A stretch of DNA of 64,000 nucleotides. It comes from JAJNBA01 sp035512775 (GTDB lineage: Bacteria > Actinomycetota > UBA4738 > HRBIN12). The notes beneath the pieces are model-generated. The model was given only the letters and a program-made list of their open reading frames with translations. It was not told the DNA's origin and ran no database searches. Of the stretch, positions 52,347 through 60,248 are shown piece after piece. Within the stretch, counting starts at the first letter, position 1. Each line of letters begins with the position of its first letter. The translations under genes were made by a program, and so were the position numbers. Location: contig DATKDI010000055.1 of the NCBI GenBank assembly GCA_035512775.1, forward strand, positions 62,001 to 126,000, in the 5' to 3' direction.

Positions 52347-53338
52347 CGAACCGGATCCGACCCGACCGCAACCTCGCGATGGAGCTCGCGCGCGTGACCG
52401 AAGCCGCCGCGCTCGCCGCCGGGCGCTGGATCGGCCGCGGCGACAAGATCGCTGCCGATCAGGCGGCCGTCGACGCGATGCGTCACATGATCGACTCGGT
52501 CTCGATGGACGGCGTGGTCGTCATCGGCGAGGGCGAGAAGGACGAGGCGCCGATGCTCTACAACGGAGAATCCGTTGGGAACGGATCCGGTCCGGCGGTC
52601 GACGTGGCGGTCGACCCGATCGACGGGACGCGCCTGACGGCGACGGGACAGCCCAACGCCGTCTCGGTGATCGCGCTCGCGGAGCGCGGCACGATGCTCT
52701 TCCCCGACGTCGCCGTCTACATGGAGAAGATCGCGACCGGGGCGGACGCCGCAGACGTGATCGACGTGACCGCGTCGCCGGAGGAGAACGTCCGGCGGGT
52801 CGCGAAGGCGAAGGGGAAGAAGCCCGAGGAGGTCTCGGTGACGATCCTCGATCGACCCCGACACGAGGGGATCATCGATGCGGTCCGGGATGTGGGTGCG
52901 CGGGTGTTCCTGATCTCCGACGGCGACGTCGAAGGAGCGATCTCCGCGGCGGCACCTCGCGCCGGCGTGGACCTGTTGCTGGGGATCGGCGGCACCCCCG
53001 AAGGGGTCATCGCCGCCGCGGCGCTGAAGTGCATGGGGGGCGCGATCCAGGGACGTCTCGCGCCGCGAACCGACGAAGAACGAGAACAACTCCAGAGCGC
53101 GGGGCTCGATCCGGAACGCGTGTTGACGACGGACGACCTCGTGTCCGGCAAGGACGTGTTCTTCGCCGCGACCGGCATCACCGAGGGCTCGCTGCTCCAG
53201 GGCGTGCGCTACTGGCCGGACGGCGCGACGACGTATTCGCTCGTGATGCGATCGCGTTCCGGGACCCTCCGATGGGTCGAGGCCGAACATCGCTTCGAGA
53301 AACTCGAAGGGATATCGGGAGTGGATTACCGACGTTGA
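52343..53338 (+). CDS. glpX: fructose-1,6-bisphosphatase class II (GlpX)
   Basis: A 331-aa class II FBPase of gluconeogenesis, the sole type in many actinobacteria. Conserved blocks: RNLAMELARVTEAAALAAGRWIGRGDK, VVIGEGEKDEAPMLYNGE, DVAVDPIDGTRLTATGQPN, ILDRPRHEGIIDAVR, GIGGTPEGVIAAAALKCMGG and FFAATGITEGSLLQGVRYW. Metal-binding Asp/Glu lie in the GEGEKDEA and DPIDGT motifs. Coupling to gpsA links triose- and hexose-phosphate steps to glycerolipid supply. Confidence 0.96.
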   Translation: MTNRIRPDRNLAMELARVTEAAALAAGRWIGRGDKIAADQAAVDAMRHMIDSVSMDGVVVIGEGEKDEAPMLYNGESVGNGSGPAVDVAVDPIDGTRLTATGQPNAVSVIALAERGTMLFPDVAVYMEKIATGADAADVIDVTASPEENVRRVAKAKGKKPEEVSVTILDRPRHEGIIDAVRDVGARVFLISDGDVEGAISAAAPRAGVDLLLGIGGTPEGVIAAAALKCMGGAIQGRLAPRTDEEREQLQSAGLDPERVLTTDDLVSGKDVFFAATGITEGSLLQGVRYWPDGATTYSLVMRSRSGTLRWVEAEHRFEKLEGISGVDYRR

Positions 53339-53407
53339 CGTATCAGACATCGCAACCCTGAGAGTCTCGACTATGCTGCCCCGAACCCGACCGAGAGGAC
53401 ACCGATC

Positions 53408-53719
53408 ATGGCCGAGAGAACGATCGTGGTGTGTGACGTGTGCGGGAAACCCGCCACCGAGACAGTGACGATCAAGGTCGCGCGCGGGAACTTCGCGAAG
53501 GATCTCTGCGGGACCCACGTGACGGAGCTGGTCGCCGGCGCCCGCCGACCCCGCCCAGGACGTCCACGCAAGATGGCAGGATCGGGACAGGCGGCCGCCG
53601 CGGCACCCAAGCGACGCGGCCGCCCCCGCAAGGCGACCGGTGGTCGGAAGAAGACTGCGAGCCGCAGGAAGGCCGCCGGCCGGAGGAAGGCTCAGGCGTC
53701 GGCCCGCTCCGCCACGTAG
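53408..53719 (+). CDS. zinc-finger/AT-hook basic protein
   Basis: A 103-aa protein with two parts. Residues 1-45 form a likely zinc site: CDVCGKPATETVTIKVARGNFAKDLCGTHV (CxxC...CxxH). Residues 46-103 are a Lys/Arg/Ala-rich tail with AT-hook-like GRPRK repeats (RPRPGRPRK, KRRGRPRKA), then KKTASRRKAAGRRK, like histone H1/HupB tails. It is probably a nucleoid-associated DNA-binding protein; the family was not recognised. The 3' end overlaps the convergent winged-helix gene by 28 bp. Confidence 0.75.
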   Translation: MAERTIVVCDVCGKPATETVTIKVARGNFAKDLCGTHVTELVAGARRPRPGRPRKMAGSGQAAAAAPKRRGRPRKATGGRKKTASRRKAAGRRKAQASARSAT

Positions 53720-53916
53720 TAGACGCCTTTCGCCTGCTTCACGACGAGACCTTCACGCGCCAGATCCCTGAGCGTGGTCTGCACCTGCCTCCGCACGTCC
53801 GGATGCTCGAACGGATCCAGGTAACCGCGGCGGAGGGCCAGGTCCTGGATCTTCGTCCAATGCAAGGGAACGGCTTCCTCTTGCAAGACGGCCAGGACGG
53901 CCGCACGGGGCTCCAT
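53692..53916 (-). CDS. small winged-helix (HARE-HTH-like) protein
   Basis: A 74-aa protein made of one winged helix: AAVLAVLQEEAVPLHWTKIQDLALRRGYLDPFEHPDVRRQVQTTLRDLAREGLVVKQAKGVYYVAE. It resembles the HARE-HTH (HB1/ASXL) domain that couples DNA or chromatin enzymes to promoters. ATG 53916 overlaps the LLM gene stop as TGATG, so it is translationally coupled. Convergent overlap with the AT-hook gene places two DNA-binding candidates tail to tail. Confidence 0.65.
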   Translation of the reverse strand: MEPRAAVLAVLQEEAVPLHWTKIQDLALRRGYLDPFEHPDVRRQVQTTLRDLAREGLVVKQAKGVYYVAERADA

Positions 53917-54914
53917 CAGCTCCCTCTTCGCGCGGCGATCACGCGCTCGGCGAACAGCTCGACCTGGTCGGGTTCGTGGATCGCGAACGGCAGCACCCAG
54001 GGCGCCACGATGATCTCGCCGACGCCCAGCGACTCGAACGCGGCGACGCGCTCGAGGACCTGCTCCGGTGTGCCCGAGAGCGTGTCGGCCCGCCACGTCT
54101 CGTGATCCTCCTCGGCCATCGCATTTCCGGGAGCGGCGGCGCGGCCGCGTTCGAACGCCGCCCGCGCGGCCGCCTCGTCCTCGCCGATCAGCGAGTACAG
54201 ACCGACGGAGAGGCCGAACGTGGCCGGGTCCCGGCCCGCTGCTTCGCACGCCGCCCGCACATCGGCGACCTTCCCCGCGTACGCGTCCGGCGACATCCGC
54301 CACACGACGTTCCATCCGTCCGCAAGGCGCGCCGCCAGGCGGAGGAGCCGCGGTCCGCCCTTCCCGCCCACCCATAGTGGAGGCGGGCGATCGGGCGTCG
54401 GCCGAAGCACGGCCTCGCGGAGCGTGACGTTCGGTCCGTCGTACGTGACCGACTCCCCGCTGAACAGCCGCTTCAACACGTCGAAGGTTTCTTCGAGGAT
54501 CGTGAAGCGCTCCCCCACTGGCCCGTATCGATACCCGAACGCCTCGAACTCCTCCGCCATCCATCCGGCGCCGAGCCCGAGATCGAGGCGCCCGCCCGAG
54601 AGGAGATCGATGGACGTCGTCGCCTTCGCGAGCACCGCGGGATGGCGGAACGCCGCGCAGAGGACGAGGGTCCCGAGCCGAACGCGGTCGGTGACCGCGG
54701 CGATGCCGGCGAGCATGGTCAGCGGCTCGAGCGACGCCATCGGGGAGGGATCGGCCCCGTACCGGGCGAAGGAGTAGAAGAAGTGGTCCGAGACCCAGAC
54801 CGAGTCGAACCCGAGGGCCTCCGCCCTTCGGGCCCACTCGGCCGCGTCCGCGAACGCGACGCGTCCGGTCGGGAGCGAGAAGCCGTAGTGCGGAAGTGTC
54901 AGCCCGAAGCGCAT
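53916..54914 (-). CDS. LLM-class (F420-type) oxidoreductase
   Basis: A 332-aa luciferase-like TIM-barrel oxidoreductase. Signatures: RFGLTLPHYGFSLP, WARRAEALGFDSVWVSDHFFY, LGTLVLCAAFRHPAVLAKATTSIDLLSGGRLDLGLGAGWMAEEFEAFG, and PPLWVGGKGGPRLLRLAARLADGWN. These blocks are usual in F420-dependent members (TIGR03619-like), and F420 use fits an actinobacterium. The substrate is unknown. The start is ATG 54914. The gene overlaps the downstream winged-helix gene. Confidence 0.9.
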   Translation of the reverse strand: MRFGLTLPHYGFSLPTGRVAFADAAEWARRAEALGFDSVWVSDHFFYSFARYGADPSPMASLEPLTMLAGIAAVTDRVRLGTLVLCAAFRHPAVLAKATTSIDLLSGGRLDLGLGAGWMAEEFEAFGYRYGPVGERFTILEETFDVLKRLFSGESVTYDGPNVTLREAVLRPTPDRPPPLWVGGKGGPRLLRLAARLADGWNVVWRMSPDAYAGKVADVRAACEAAGRDPATFGLSVGLYSLIGEDEAAARAAFERGRAAAPGNAMAEEDHETWRADTLSGTPEQVLERVAAFESLGVGEIIVAPWVLPFAIHEPDQVELFAERVIAARRGS

Positions 54915-54933
54915 CCCGCGAGGATAGTGTCGG

Positions 54934-55716
54934 TCAGGCCACGGGTTCCTGGACGCCGAGGCCACCGTTGAGGAGCACCTTGCCGCGCGCGTCACGCACC
55001 ACCACGGTGGAGTACGCGTTCAGGTTCCCCACGAACCACTTGCTGATCGCGCCACCGCCGCCGCTGTCCAGCGCTCGGATGTGCCCGACGACCAGAGCGC
55101 CCGCGCGATCGCTCAGGAGGCGCACCTCGAGCGGGAACTGCGCCTCACGGAGATCGGTCAGGCCGCTGAGCACCACGAGCGCGAGATCGTCGGATGAGGG
55201 TGACAGCAGCACCAGGGCGTCTCCCCCGCCGGTCCGGAGCCGCGGGGACATGAGGCTGGCGACCTCCACGATGTTCGCCGGGTCGGCTCCCTCGAGATCC
55301 TCGATCAGTTCGCGGAAGTTCGCGACCGCTTGCCGCTGCTGCTGCCGCTGGATCTCCACCTGATCCTCGAGGCGGCCGGCCCGCCCCGCCATCACCGCGC
55401 CCCATCCCAAACCCGAGAGGGCGAGCATCGCGGCCAACACGCCGGCCGCGGCGACGCGGCTCCGCCGCGGCGCCGCCCCCAGTCGCCTGCCCGCCGCTTC
55501 ACGAACCGCTGCGACCACCCGTTCCTCGAGCTCCGCCGGCGGCTCCGCCGGCGCCACGGAGTAGGCGAGCGTGGCGGCCGCTCGCTGGAGCTCCCCCGCC
55601 TCCTTCCGGCACGCCGCGCACCACTCGAGGTGGCGGTCGAGCGAGGAGGCGTCACCGTCGGTCAGCACACCGAGCGCGTGCTCGGCGAGACGCTCGCGAG
55701 CCGTGAGGCAGTTCAC
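54934..55716 (-). CDS. anti-sigma factor (RskA-like, zinc-binding)
   Basis: A 260-aa membrane anti-sigma factor. A ZAS-type zinc motif H29-x3-C33-x2-C36 (RHLEWCAAC) sits in the N-terminal cytoplasmic sigma-binding domain. A transmembrane helix follows at about 88-111. The external domain (about 112-260) belongs to the RskA/anti-sigma-K group (SPSSDDLALVVLSGLTDLREAQFPLEVRLLSD). It sequesters the ECF sigma encoded just upstream: its GTG 55716 overlaps the sigma stop by three bases (GTGA). Release presumably involves proteolysis in response to envelope stress. Confidence 0.9.
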   Translation of the reverse strand: MNCLTARERLAEHALGVLTDGDASSLDRHLEWCAACRKEAGELQRAAATLAYSVAPAEPPAELEERVVAAVREAAGRRLGAAPRRSRVAAAGVLAAMLALSGLGWGAVMAGRAGRLEDQVEIQRQQQRQAVANFRELIEDLEGADPANIVEVASLMSPRLRTGGGDALVLLSPSSDDLALVVLSGLTDLREAQFPLEVRLLSDRAGALVVGHIRALDSGGGGAISKWFVGNLNAYSTVVVRDARGKVLLNGGLGVQEPVA

Positions 55717-56234
55717 GGGATCTCCTTGCCTTCGTTCGCCCGCCGAACCTTGATCATCGCCGTGCGGAGCCTCGTCTTGACGGTTCCCAGCGGGATCCCG
55801 TCGGCCTCCGAGATCTCCCGCGCGGTGAGGCCGCGGAAGTAGGCCCGGGTCAGCAGCCGCCGTTCGGCGTCCGTCAGCGATGCGAGCGCCCGCGTTGCAG
55901 CGTCGCGCTCCTCGATCACATCTCCCTCGTTCGCGCTGGGCGCGTCCGGAACCTCGTCCATGAGCACGAGGGTCGGACGGCGAGCGCCCGTCTCACGACG
56001 CAGGCGGTCAACGGCGAGGTTGTGCGCGATCGTCATGAGCCAGGTCGAGAGGCGTCCACGCGCCGGATCGAATCGAGCGGCCTTGCGCCAGGCCATGAGG
56101 AAGACGTCTTGCGCAAGCTCTTCGGCCGCCTCTCGCGAGCCGAGCAGCCGCATGCCCAAGGAGTAGACGGGGCGGCCGAACCTCGCGTAGAGAGCGCGGA
56201 TGGCATCGTCGTCACCGTTGAGGAGCCCTTCCAT
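55713..56234 (-). CDS. ECF RNA polymerase sigma factor (SigK-like)
   Basis: A 173-aa extracytoplasmic-function sigma factor. Region 2: AIRALYARFGRPVYSLGMRLLGSREAAEELAQDVFLMAWRKAARFDPARGRLSTWLMTIAHNLAVDRLRR. Region 4: ASLTDAERRLLTRAYFRGLTAREISEADGIPLGTVKTRLRTAMIKVR. ATG 56234 follows GGGAGGAG at 8 nt and begins right at region 2, so it is preferred over upstream in-frame codons. The ribosome-binding site lies inside a perfect palindrome, a possible translational control. It is co-encoded with the RskA-like anti-sigma. Confidence 0.92.
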   Translation of the reverse strand: MEGLLNGDDDAIRALYARFGRPVYSLGMRLLGSREAAEELAQDVFLMAWRKAARFDPARGRLSTWLMTIAHNLAVDRLRRETGARRPTLVLMDEVPDAPSANEGDVIEERDAATRALASLTDAERRLLTRAYFRGLTAREISEADGIPLGTVKTRLRTAMIKVRRANEGKEIP

Positions 56235-56242
56235 CAGTTGTT

Positions 56243-56262
56243 GCTCCTCCCTTGGGAGGAGC
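56243..56262 (-). promoter_or_regulatory. inverted repeat masking the ECF sigma ribosome-binding site
   Basis: On the mRNA, GCTCCTCCC (56262-56254), AA and GGGAGGAGC (56251-56243) form a perfect 9-bp inverted repeat. The 3' arm contains the Shine-Dalgarno and is 8 nt from the sigma ATG. It resembles the repeat upstream of the HD-GYP gene. Confidence 0.5.
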
Positions 56263-56400
56263 GGGCCTTCGTGCCGAGCGTCCACTCGGTTCCTCTCGGT
56301 ATACGGCGGATTCGGGGGTCGAAGCTTTGCGGAGCCTTGCCCCCGATATTCGCACGGTTGTGCCGGGACGGACACCTCTGAGCCGGGCCAGAGCGCCGCC

Positions 56401-56422
56401 CGGAGAACCGGCCGGAGAACCG
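56401..56422 (+). repeat. direct repeat upstream of nfeD
   Basis: Two copies of CGGAGAACCG (56401-56410 and 56413-56422), 12 bp apart, lie 57 bp upstream of the nfeD start. GGAGAAC/GGAACC resembles ECF -35 elements or could be an activator site. The ~240 bp shared with the divergent sigma gene holds no gene. Confidence 0.35.
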
Positions 56423-56478
56423 AGAGGAGTAGGCTGGCGCATCACAGGAGACGACATCCGCGCAGGAGCGCTGACCAG

Positions 56479-57822
56479 GTGATCCAGAGGTCGAGCATCG
56501 CCCGCACGCTGGTCGGCGCCATGCTCTTGGTCGCCGGGCTCGCGTCGATAGCGTCCGCCCAGCCCACCGAGTCCTCGGTGACCCATCTCTCGCTCGAAGG
56601 CGTGGTCGATCCCTTCGTGGCCGACTACCTGCGCACCGGCATCGAGGACGCGAGCGACGAGGACGCCGTACTCCTCACGATCGACACACCGGGCGGGCTG
56701 GACTCCTCGATGCGCGAGATCACCAAAGCGATCCTGGGCTCGGCGGTCCCCGTCCTCTGCTACGTGGCGCCCGAGGGAGCGCGAGCCGCATCGGCGGGCG
56801 CGTTCATCCTGATGGCCTGCCACGTGGCAGCGATGGCCCCAGCCACCAACGTCGGCGCGTCGACGCCCGTGGGGATCGGTGGGGTGACGCTCTCCCGAAA
56901 GATCGAGGAGGATGCGGCCGCGACGATCCGCGACCTCGCCCAGAGGCGGGACCGGAACGACGAACTCGCCGCTCGCTTCGTGACCGAGTCGAAAAGCATC
57001 ACGGCGCAGGAAGCGCTCGACGGCGACATCATCGATCTGATCGCCCACTCGGACCGAGCGCTGCTCGAGGAGGTCGACGGCAGGGTCGTCGAGACCGTCG
57101 ACGGCACGACCGCGACCTTGCGCACGGCCGGAGCATCGATCCAGGACGTCGACATGACCCCGGGCGTGGCGTTCCTCCACGATCTCTTCGATCCCAACCT
57201 CGCGTTCATCTTCTTCTGGCTCGGTCTCGCGCTGATCGTCCTCGAGCTGATCGTGCCCGGCCATGTCTTCAGCGGCACGATCGGCACGATCCTGCTCTTG
57301 ACCGCGATCGCGTCGTTCGGATTGCTGCCCGTGCGCCTGATCGGGATCGCACTGCTCGTCGCGTCCGCGGTGTTCTTCGTGGTAGAGCTGAATATGCCGG
57401 GTCTCGGGATCTGGTCGGCCGCCGGCATCATCTCCCTGGTCATGGGCGGACTCTTCCTCTTCGATCCGTCCGGCGGCGTCCGTGTCTCTCCGTTCGCGAT
57501 CGTGCCCGTGGCCGCCTTCATGGCCTTGTTCTTCGGCTTCGTCGTTGCGAAAGCCCTCGCGATGCGGCATCTCCCTCCCGCGCAGGGACCGGGAGCCGTC
57601 GTCGGCCGGGAGGGCGTGGTGCTTCCCGGCGGCCTGAACCCCGAAGGGGTCGTCCGGGTCGCCGCAGAGGAGTGGAAAGCCACGTCGGCGAGCGGCACCA
57701 TGCCTGAGGGCTCCAAGATCCGCGTGACCAGACTCGACGGGCTCGTGCTCACCGTCGAACCGCTCGAACCCGAGCACGCGTGTGCCGGCGGCGCCCTGCC
57801 GGCCCGAGGAGGGAACACCTGA
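56479..57822 (+). CDS. nfeD: NfeD-type membrane-bound Ser protease (ClpP-class)
   Basis: A 447-aa long-form NfeD protein. The signal/TM (about 10-28) is followed by a ClpP-class protease domain (about 34-240; LTIDTPGGLDSSMREIT, Ser in ARAASAGAFILMAC, NVGASTPVG). Four to five TM helices (about 243-360) and a C-terminal OB-fold (GPGAVVGREGVVLPGGLNPEGVVRVAAEEWKA) complete it. NfeD cleaves stomatin C-termini. Start GTG 56479 has GGAG at 10 nt. Its stop overlaps the slipin ATG (TGATG), giving the conserved nfeD-stomatin operon. Confidence 0.93.
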   Translation: MIQRSSIARTLVGAMLLVAGLASIASAQPTESSVTHLSLEGVVDPFVADYLRTGIEDASDEDAVLLTIDTPGGLDSSMREITKAILGSAVPVLCYVAPEGARAASAGAFILMACHVAAMAPATNVGASTPVGIGGVTLSRKIEEDAAATIRDLAQRRDRNDELAARFVTESKSITAQEALDGDIIDLIAHSDRALLEEVDGRVVETVDGTTATLRTAGASIQDVDMTPGVAFLHDLFDPNLAFIFFWLGLALIVLELIVPGHVFSGTIGTILLLTAIASFGLLPVRLIGIALLVASAVFFVVELNMPGLGIWSAAGIISLVMGGLFLFDPSGGVRVSPFAIVPVAAFMALFFGFVVAKALAMRHLPPAQGPGAVVGREGVVLPGGLNPEGVVRVAAEEWKATSASGTMPEGSKIRVTRLDGLVLTVEPLEPEHACAGGALPARGGNT

Positions 57823-58748
57823 TGGACTTCACCGACCCGGCTTTCATCGGCCTCGCCGTCACCATCGTGCTGGTCATCCTGTTCCTGGCGAACGCGATCC
57901 GCATCGTGCCCGAGTACCAACGTCTCGTGGTGTTCCGCCTGGGCCGCCTGCTGGCCGTGAAGGGACCGGGACTCATCCTGCTGATCCCGATCGTGGACAA
58001 AGGGGTCAAGGTGGACCTCCGCGAGTTCTTCCTGGAGATCCCGAGGCAGGACTCGATCACGAAGGACAACGCGCCGATCGCGGTCGACTTCATCACGTTC
58101 TACAAGGTCGTCAACTCCGCGGATAGCGTCGTGCAGGTCGGGAACTTCGCGGGCGCCGCCCAAGCGCTCGCGTCCACCACGCTCCGCGCCGTGATCGGCG
58201 ACATCCCTCTCGACGACGTGCTGGCCAAGCGCGACGAGATCAATCAGATCCTGCGGCAGAAGCTCGACGAGGTCACCGAGCGCTGGGGCGTGAAGGTCAC
58301 GAACGTGGAGATCCGCGAGATCATCCCACCGCCGGGCGTGCAAGAGGCGATGACCCGCCAGATGTCGGCCGAGCGCTCCCGCCGCGCCATCGTCCTGGAG
58401 GCGGACGGCACGAAGTCCGCCGCGATCACGGTCGCTGAGGGCAACAAAGCGTCGGCGATCCTGAACGCCGAGGGAAGCAAGGCGTCGGCGATCCTCACGG
58501 CGGAGGGCGAGCGGCAGGCGGCGATCCTCCGCGCGGAGGGCTTCGCGCTTGCCTTGGAGACCATCAACCGGCAAGCGTCCACGGCGGATCAGAAGACGAT
58601 GACATTGCAATATCTAGACGCGCTCAAGCAGATCGGCGGCTCTTCGTCCTCCAAGATCGTGGTGCCGATGGAGCTCGCGGGCCTCGCCGCCGGGATCGTC
58701 GCGGTCGCCGATCAGGCGAAGGGCGACGGGAAGCCGTCGACGGGCTAG
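57822..58748 (+). CDS. slipin (stomatin/prohibitin, SPFH) protein
   Basis: A 308-aa SPFH protein. A short N-terminal TM (about 8-26) is followed by the SPFH domain (RIVPEYQRLVVFRLGRLLAVKGPGLILLIPIVD, PIAVDFITFYKV, TTLRAVIGDIPLDDVL). Then comes a coiled region containing 11-residue repeats (EGNKASAILNAEG, EGSKASAILTAEG, EGERQAAILRAEG). It organises membrane microdomains and partners NfeD, encoded immediately upstream with overlapping codons. The C-terminus (SSSSKIVVPMELAGLAAG) is the typical NfeD cleavage region. Confidence 0.93.
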   Translation: MDFTDPAFIGLAVTIVLVILFLANAIRIVPEYQRLVVFRLGRLLAVKGPGLILLIPIVDKGVKVDLREFFLEIPRQDSITKDNAPIAVDFITFYKVVNSADSVVQVGNFAGAAQALASTTLRAVIGDIPLDDVLAKRDEINQILRQKLDEVTERWGVKVTNVEIREIIPPPGVQEAMTRQMSAERSRRAIVLEADGTKSAAITVAEGNKASAILNAEGSKASAILTAEGERQAAILRAEGFALALETINRQASTADQKTMTLQYLDALKQIGGSSSSKIVVPMELAGLAAGIVAVADQAKGDGKPSTG

Positions 58749-58821
58749 ATCCCAGACGGGACCCGTTCTCTCCCGCTCGCGTCGCCGCCGCAAACGTGGT
58801 GACTTCGGCGATGGATGACGT

Positions 58822-58849
58822 GGGAACCGCCATGAGTGGAGCGGTGTAA
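58822..58849 (+). promoter_or_regulatory. candidate ECF-type promoter of the second sigma gene
   Basis: GGGAACC (58822-58828) is an ECF-like -35. About 15 bp on, GTGTAA (58844-58849) is a possible -10. Initiation would fall next to the GTG at 58856, so the mRNA would be leaderless. Autoregulation of the sigma is suggested but unproven. Confidence 0.35.
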
Positions 58850-58855
58850 ACAGCC

Positions 58856-59428
58856 GTGAAGGGAAAAGCTCCCGTGGAGGGCCGACCACTGGAGGAAGCC
58901 GAACTCGCACGGCGGGCCCGCGAGGGCGACGACGCTGCGTTCGAGGGATTGGTGAAGCGGTACGGGCAGATCGCCTTCCGTGTCGCCTGGCTCGTCACGC
59001 GCGATCGCGCCGAAGCGGAGGACTCGGCTCAGGAGGCATTCGTGAAGGCCTACTACGCGCTCCCACGGTTCCGACTCGACGCCCCGTTCCGACCGTGGTT
59101 GCTCAAGATCGTCGCGAACGAGGCCCGGAACCGAGCGCGGTCGATGCGGCGTCGACAGGGTCTCGCCCTGCGCACGGCCGCGGTCTCCGACAGGGACACG
59201 GCTCCGTCCCCGGAGACCGCGGCCCTCGCGCAGGAGGATCGAGAGGTGCTGGTCGCCGCGCTCAACCGACTGTCGCCTCCGGACCGGGAGGTCATCGGGT
59301 ACCGGTTCCTGCTCGGGCTTTCCGAGAGCGAGACGGCGGAGGTCCTCGACGTGCGGCTCGGCACCGCCAAGTCGCGACTCTCGAGGGCGATGGTGCGCCT
59401 GCGCGCGGTGCTGGAGGAGCCTGTATGA
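58856..59428 (+). CDS. ECF RNA polymerase sigma factor
   Basis: A 190-aa ECF sigma. Region 2: FEGLVKRYGQIAFRVAWLVTRDRAEAEDSAQEAFVKAYYALPRFRLDAPFRPWLLKIVANEARNRARS. Region 4: LNRLSPPDREVIGYRFLLGLSESETAEVLDVRLGTAKSRLSRAMVRLRAVL. The start is GTG 58856. Its stop overlaps (ATGA) the start of a membrane protein that fits the anti-sigma position. A second sigma/anti-sigma pair lies 2.6 kb away, on the other side of nfeD-slipin. Confidence 0.92.
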   Translation: MKGKAPVEGRPLEEAELARRAREGDDAAFEGLVKRYGQIAFRVAWLVTRDRAEAEDSAQEAFVKAYYALPRFRLDAPFRPWLLKIVANEARNRARSMRRRQGLALRTAAVSDRDTAPSPETAALAQEDREVLVAALNRLSPPDREVIGYRFLLGLSESETAEVLDVRLGTAKSRLSRAMVRLRAVLEEPV

Positions 59429-60201
59429 GCGAACGCCTCCGTGCGATGGGTGATGACGACCTCGGTACGGCGCTGTCCACGCTGGACATCGGATGGCCTT
59501 CCACGCCGGACCTGGCACCTGCGGTGATGATGCGTGTCTCAACGCAAGGGCATCCCGGCCTGGTCCGACTCCCGCTGTCCCGCTCCAAGCGGATCATGTT
59601 CATCGCCGCGGCGACCGTGCTCCTCCTGGCCGGCGCGGCGGTAGCCGCGAAGATCATCATCGATCTTGGCGCGGTCGTCCTCCATGTGACTCCGAACCGG
59701 CCCGGACTCCTCCCGACACCCTCGATCGCTCCCACCGGCCAACCCGTGACCCTCGAGGAGGCAGCCACCCTGCTGGGACGGGACGTCCCGATCCCCGAAC
59801 GCCTCGGTCGGCCGGATCGGGTCTGGGCAGACCGGGTCTTCACAGAGGTAGGAAGGGTCGCGCGAGTCACGCTGGCGTGGCGAGCGCGACCGGACCTTCC
59901 AAAGATCTCGGAGACCCGATACGGAGCCGTCCTCATGGTCTTCGAGGGCGACGCCAACCTCGCGTCGAAGACCCTGTACGAGGACACGGGCATCCTGCAG
60001 TTCCAGACCGTCGACGGCGTCGAGTACTACTGGACCAAGGGGACGCACCTCCTCGAGCTCCTCACCGGCGACGGTGTCGCGTTCGTGCGCATCGAGGCCA
60101 ACGTGCTCCTGTGGCGGGACGGTCGCCACACGATGCGTCTCGAGACCCTCCTGCCGAAGGCCGAAGCCCTCAGGATCGGCGTGTCGGCGGGAACCTCCTG
60201 A
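59425..60201 (+). CDS. single-TM protein, putative anti-sigma partner
   Basis: A 258-aa protein, translationally coupled to the ECF sigma. The cytoplasmic N-terminus (about 1-50, helical) is followed by TM about 58-77 (RIMFIAAATVLLLAGAAVAAKII) and an external domain of about 175 residues (VLHVTPNRPGLLPTPSIAPTG, EVGRVARVTLAWRARPDLPK, YYWTKGTHLLELLTGDGVAFVR). There is no ZAS zinc motif; the short N-terminal domain plus TM and sensor domain is the topology of a membrane anti-sigma factor. Inferred from position; the family was not recognised. Confidence 0.65.
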   Translation: MSERLRAMGDDDLGTALSTLDIGWPSTPDLAPAVMMRVSTQGHPGLVRLPLSRSKRIMFIAAATVLLLAGAAVAAKIIIDLGAVVLHVTPNRPGLLPTPSIAPTGQPVTLEEAATLLGRDVPIPERLGRPDRVWADRVFTEVGRVARVTLAWRARPDLPKISETRYGAVLMVFEGDANLASKTLYEDTGILQFQTVDGVEYYWTKGTHLLELLTGDGVAFVRIEANVLLWRDGRHTMRLETLLPKAEALRIGVSAGTS

Positions 60202-60248
60202 CCCGGGCCGGTGTAGCAGGGGCATCGGATGAACGAGGGGGGATCGGC

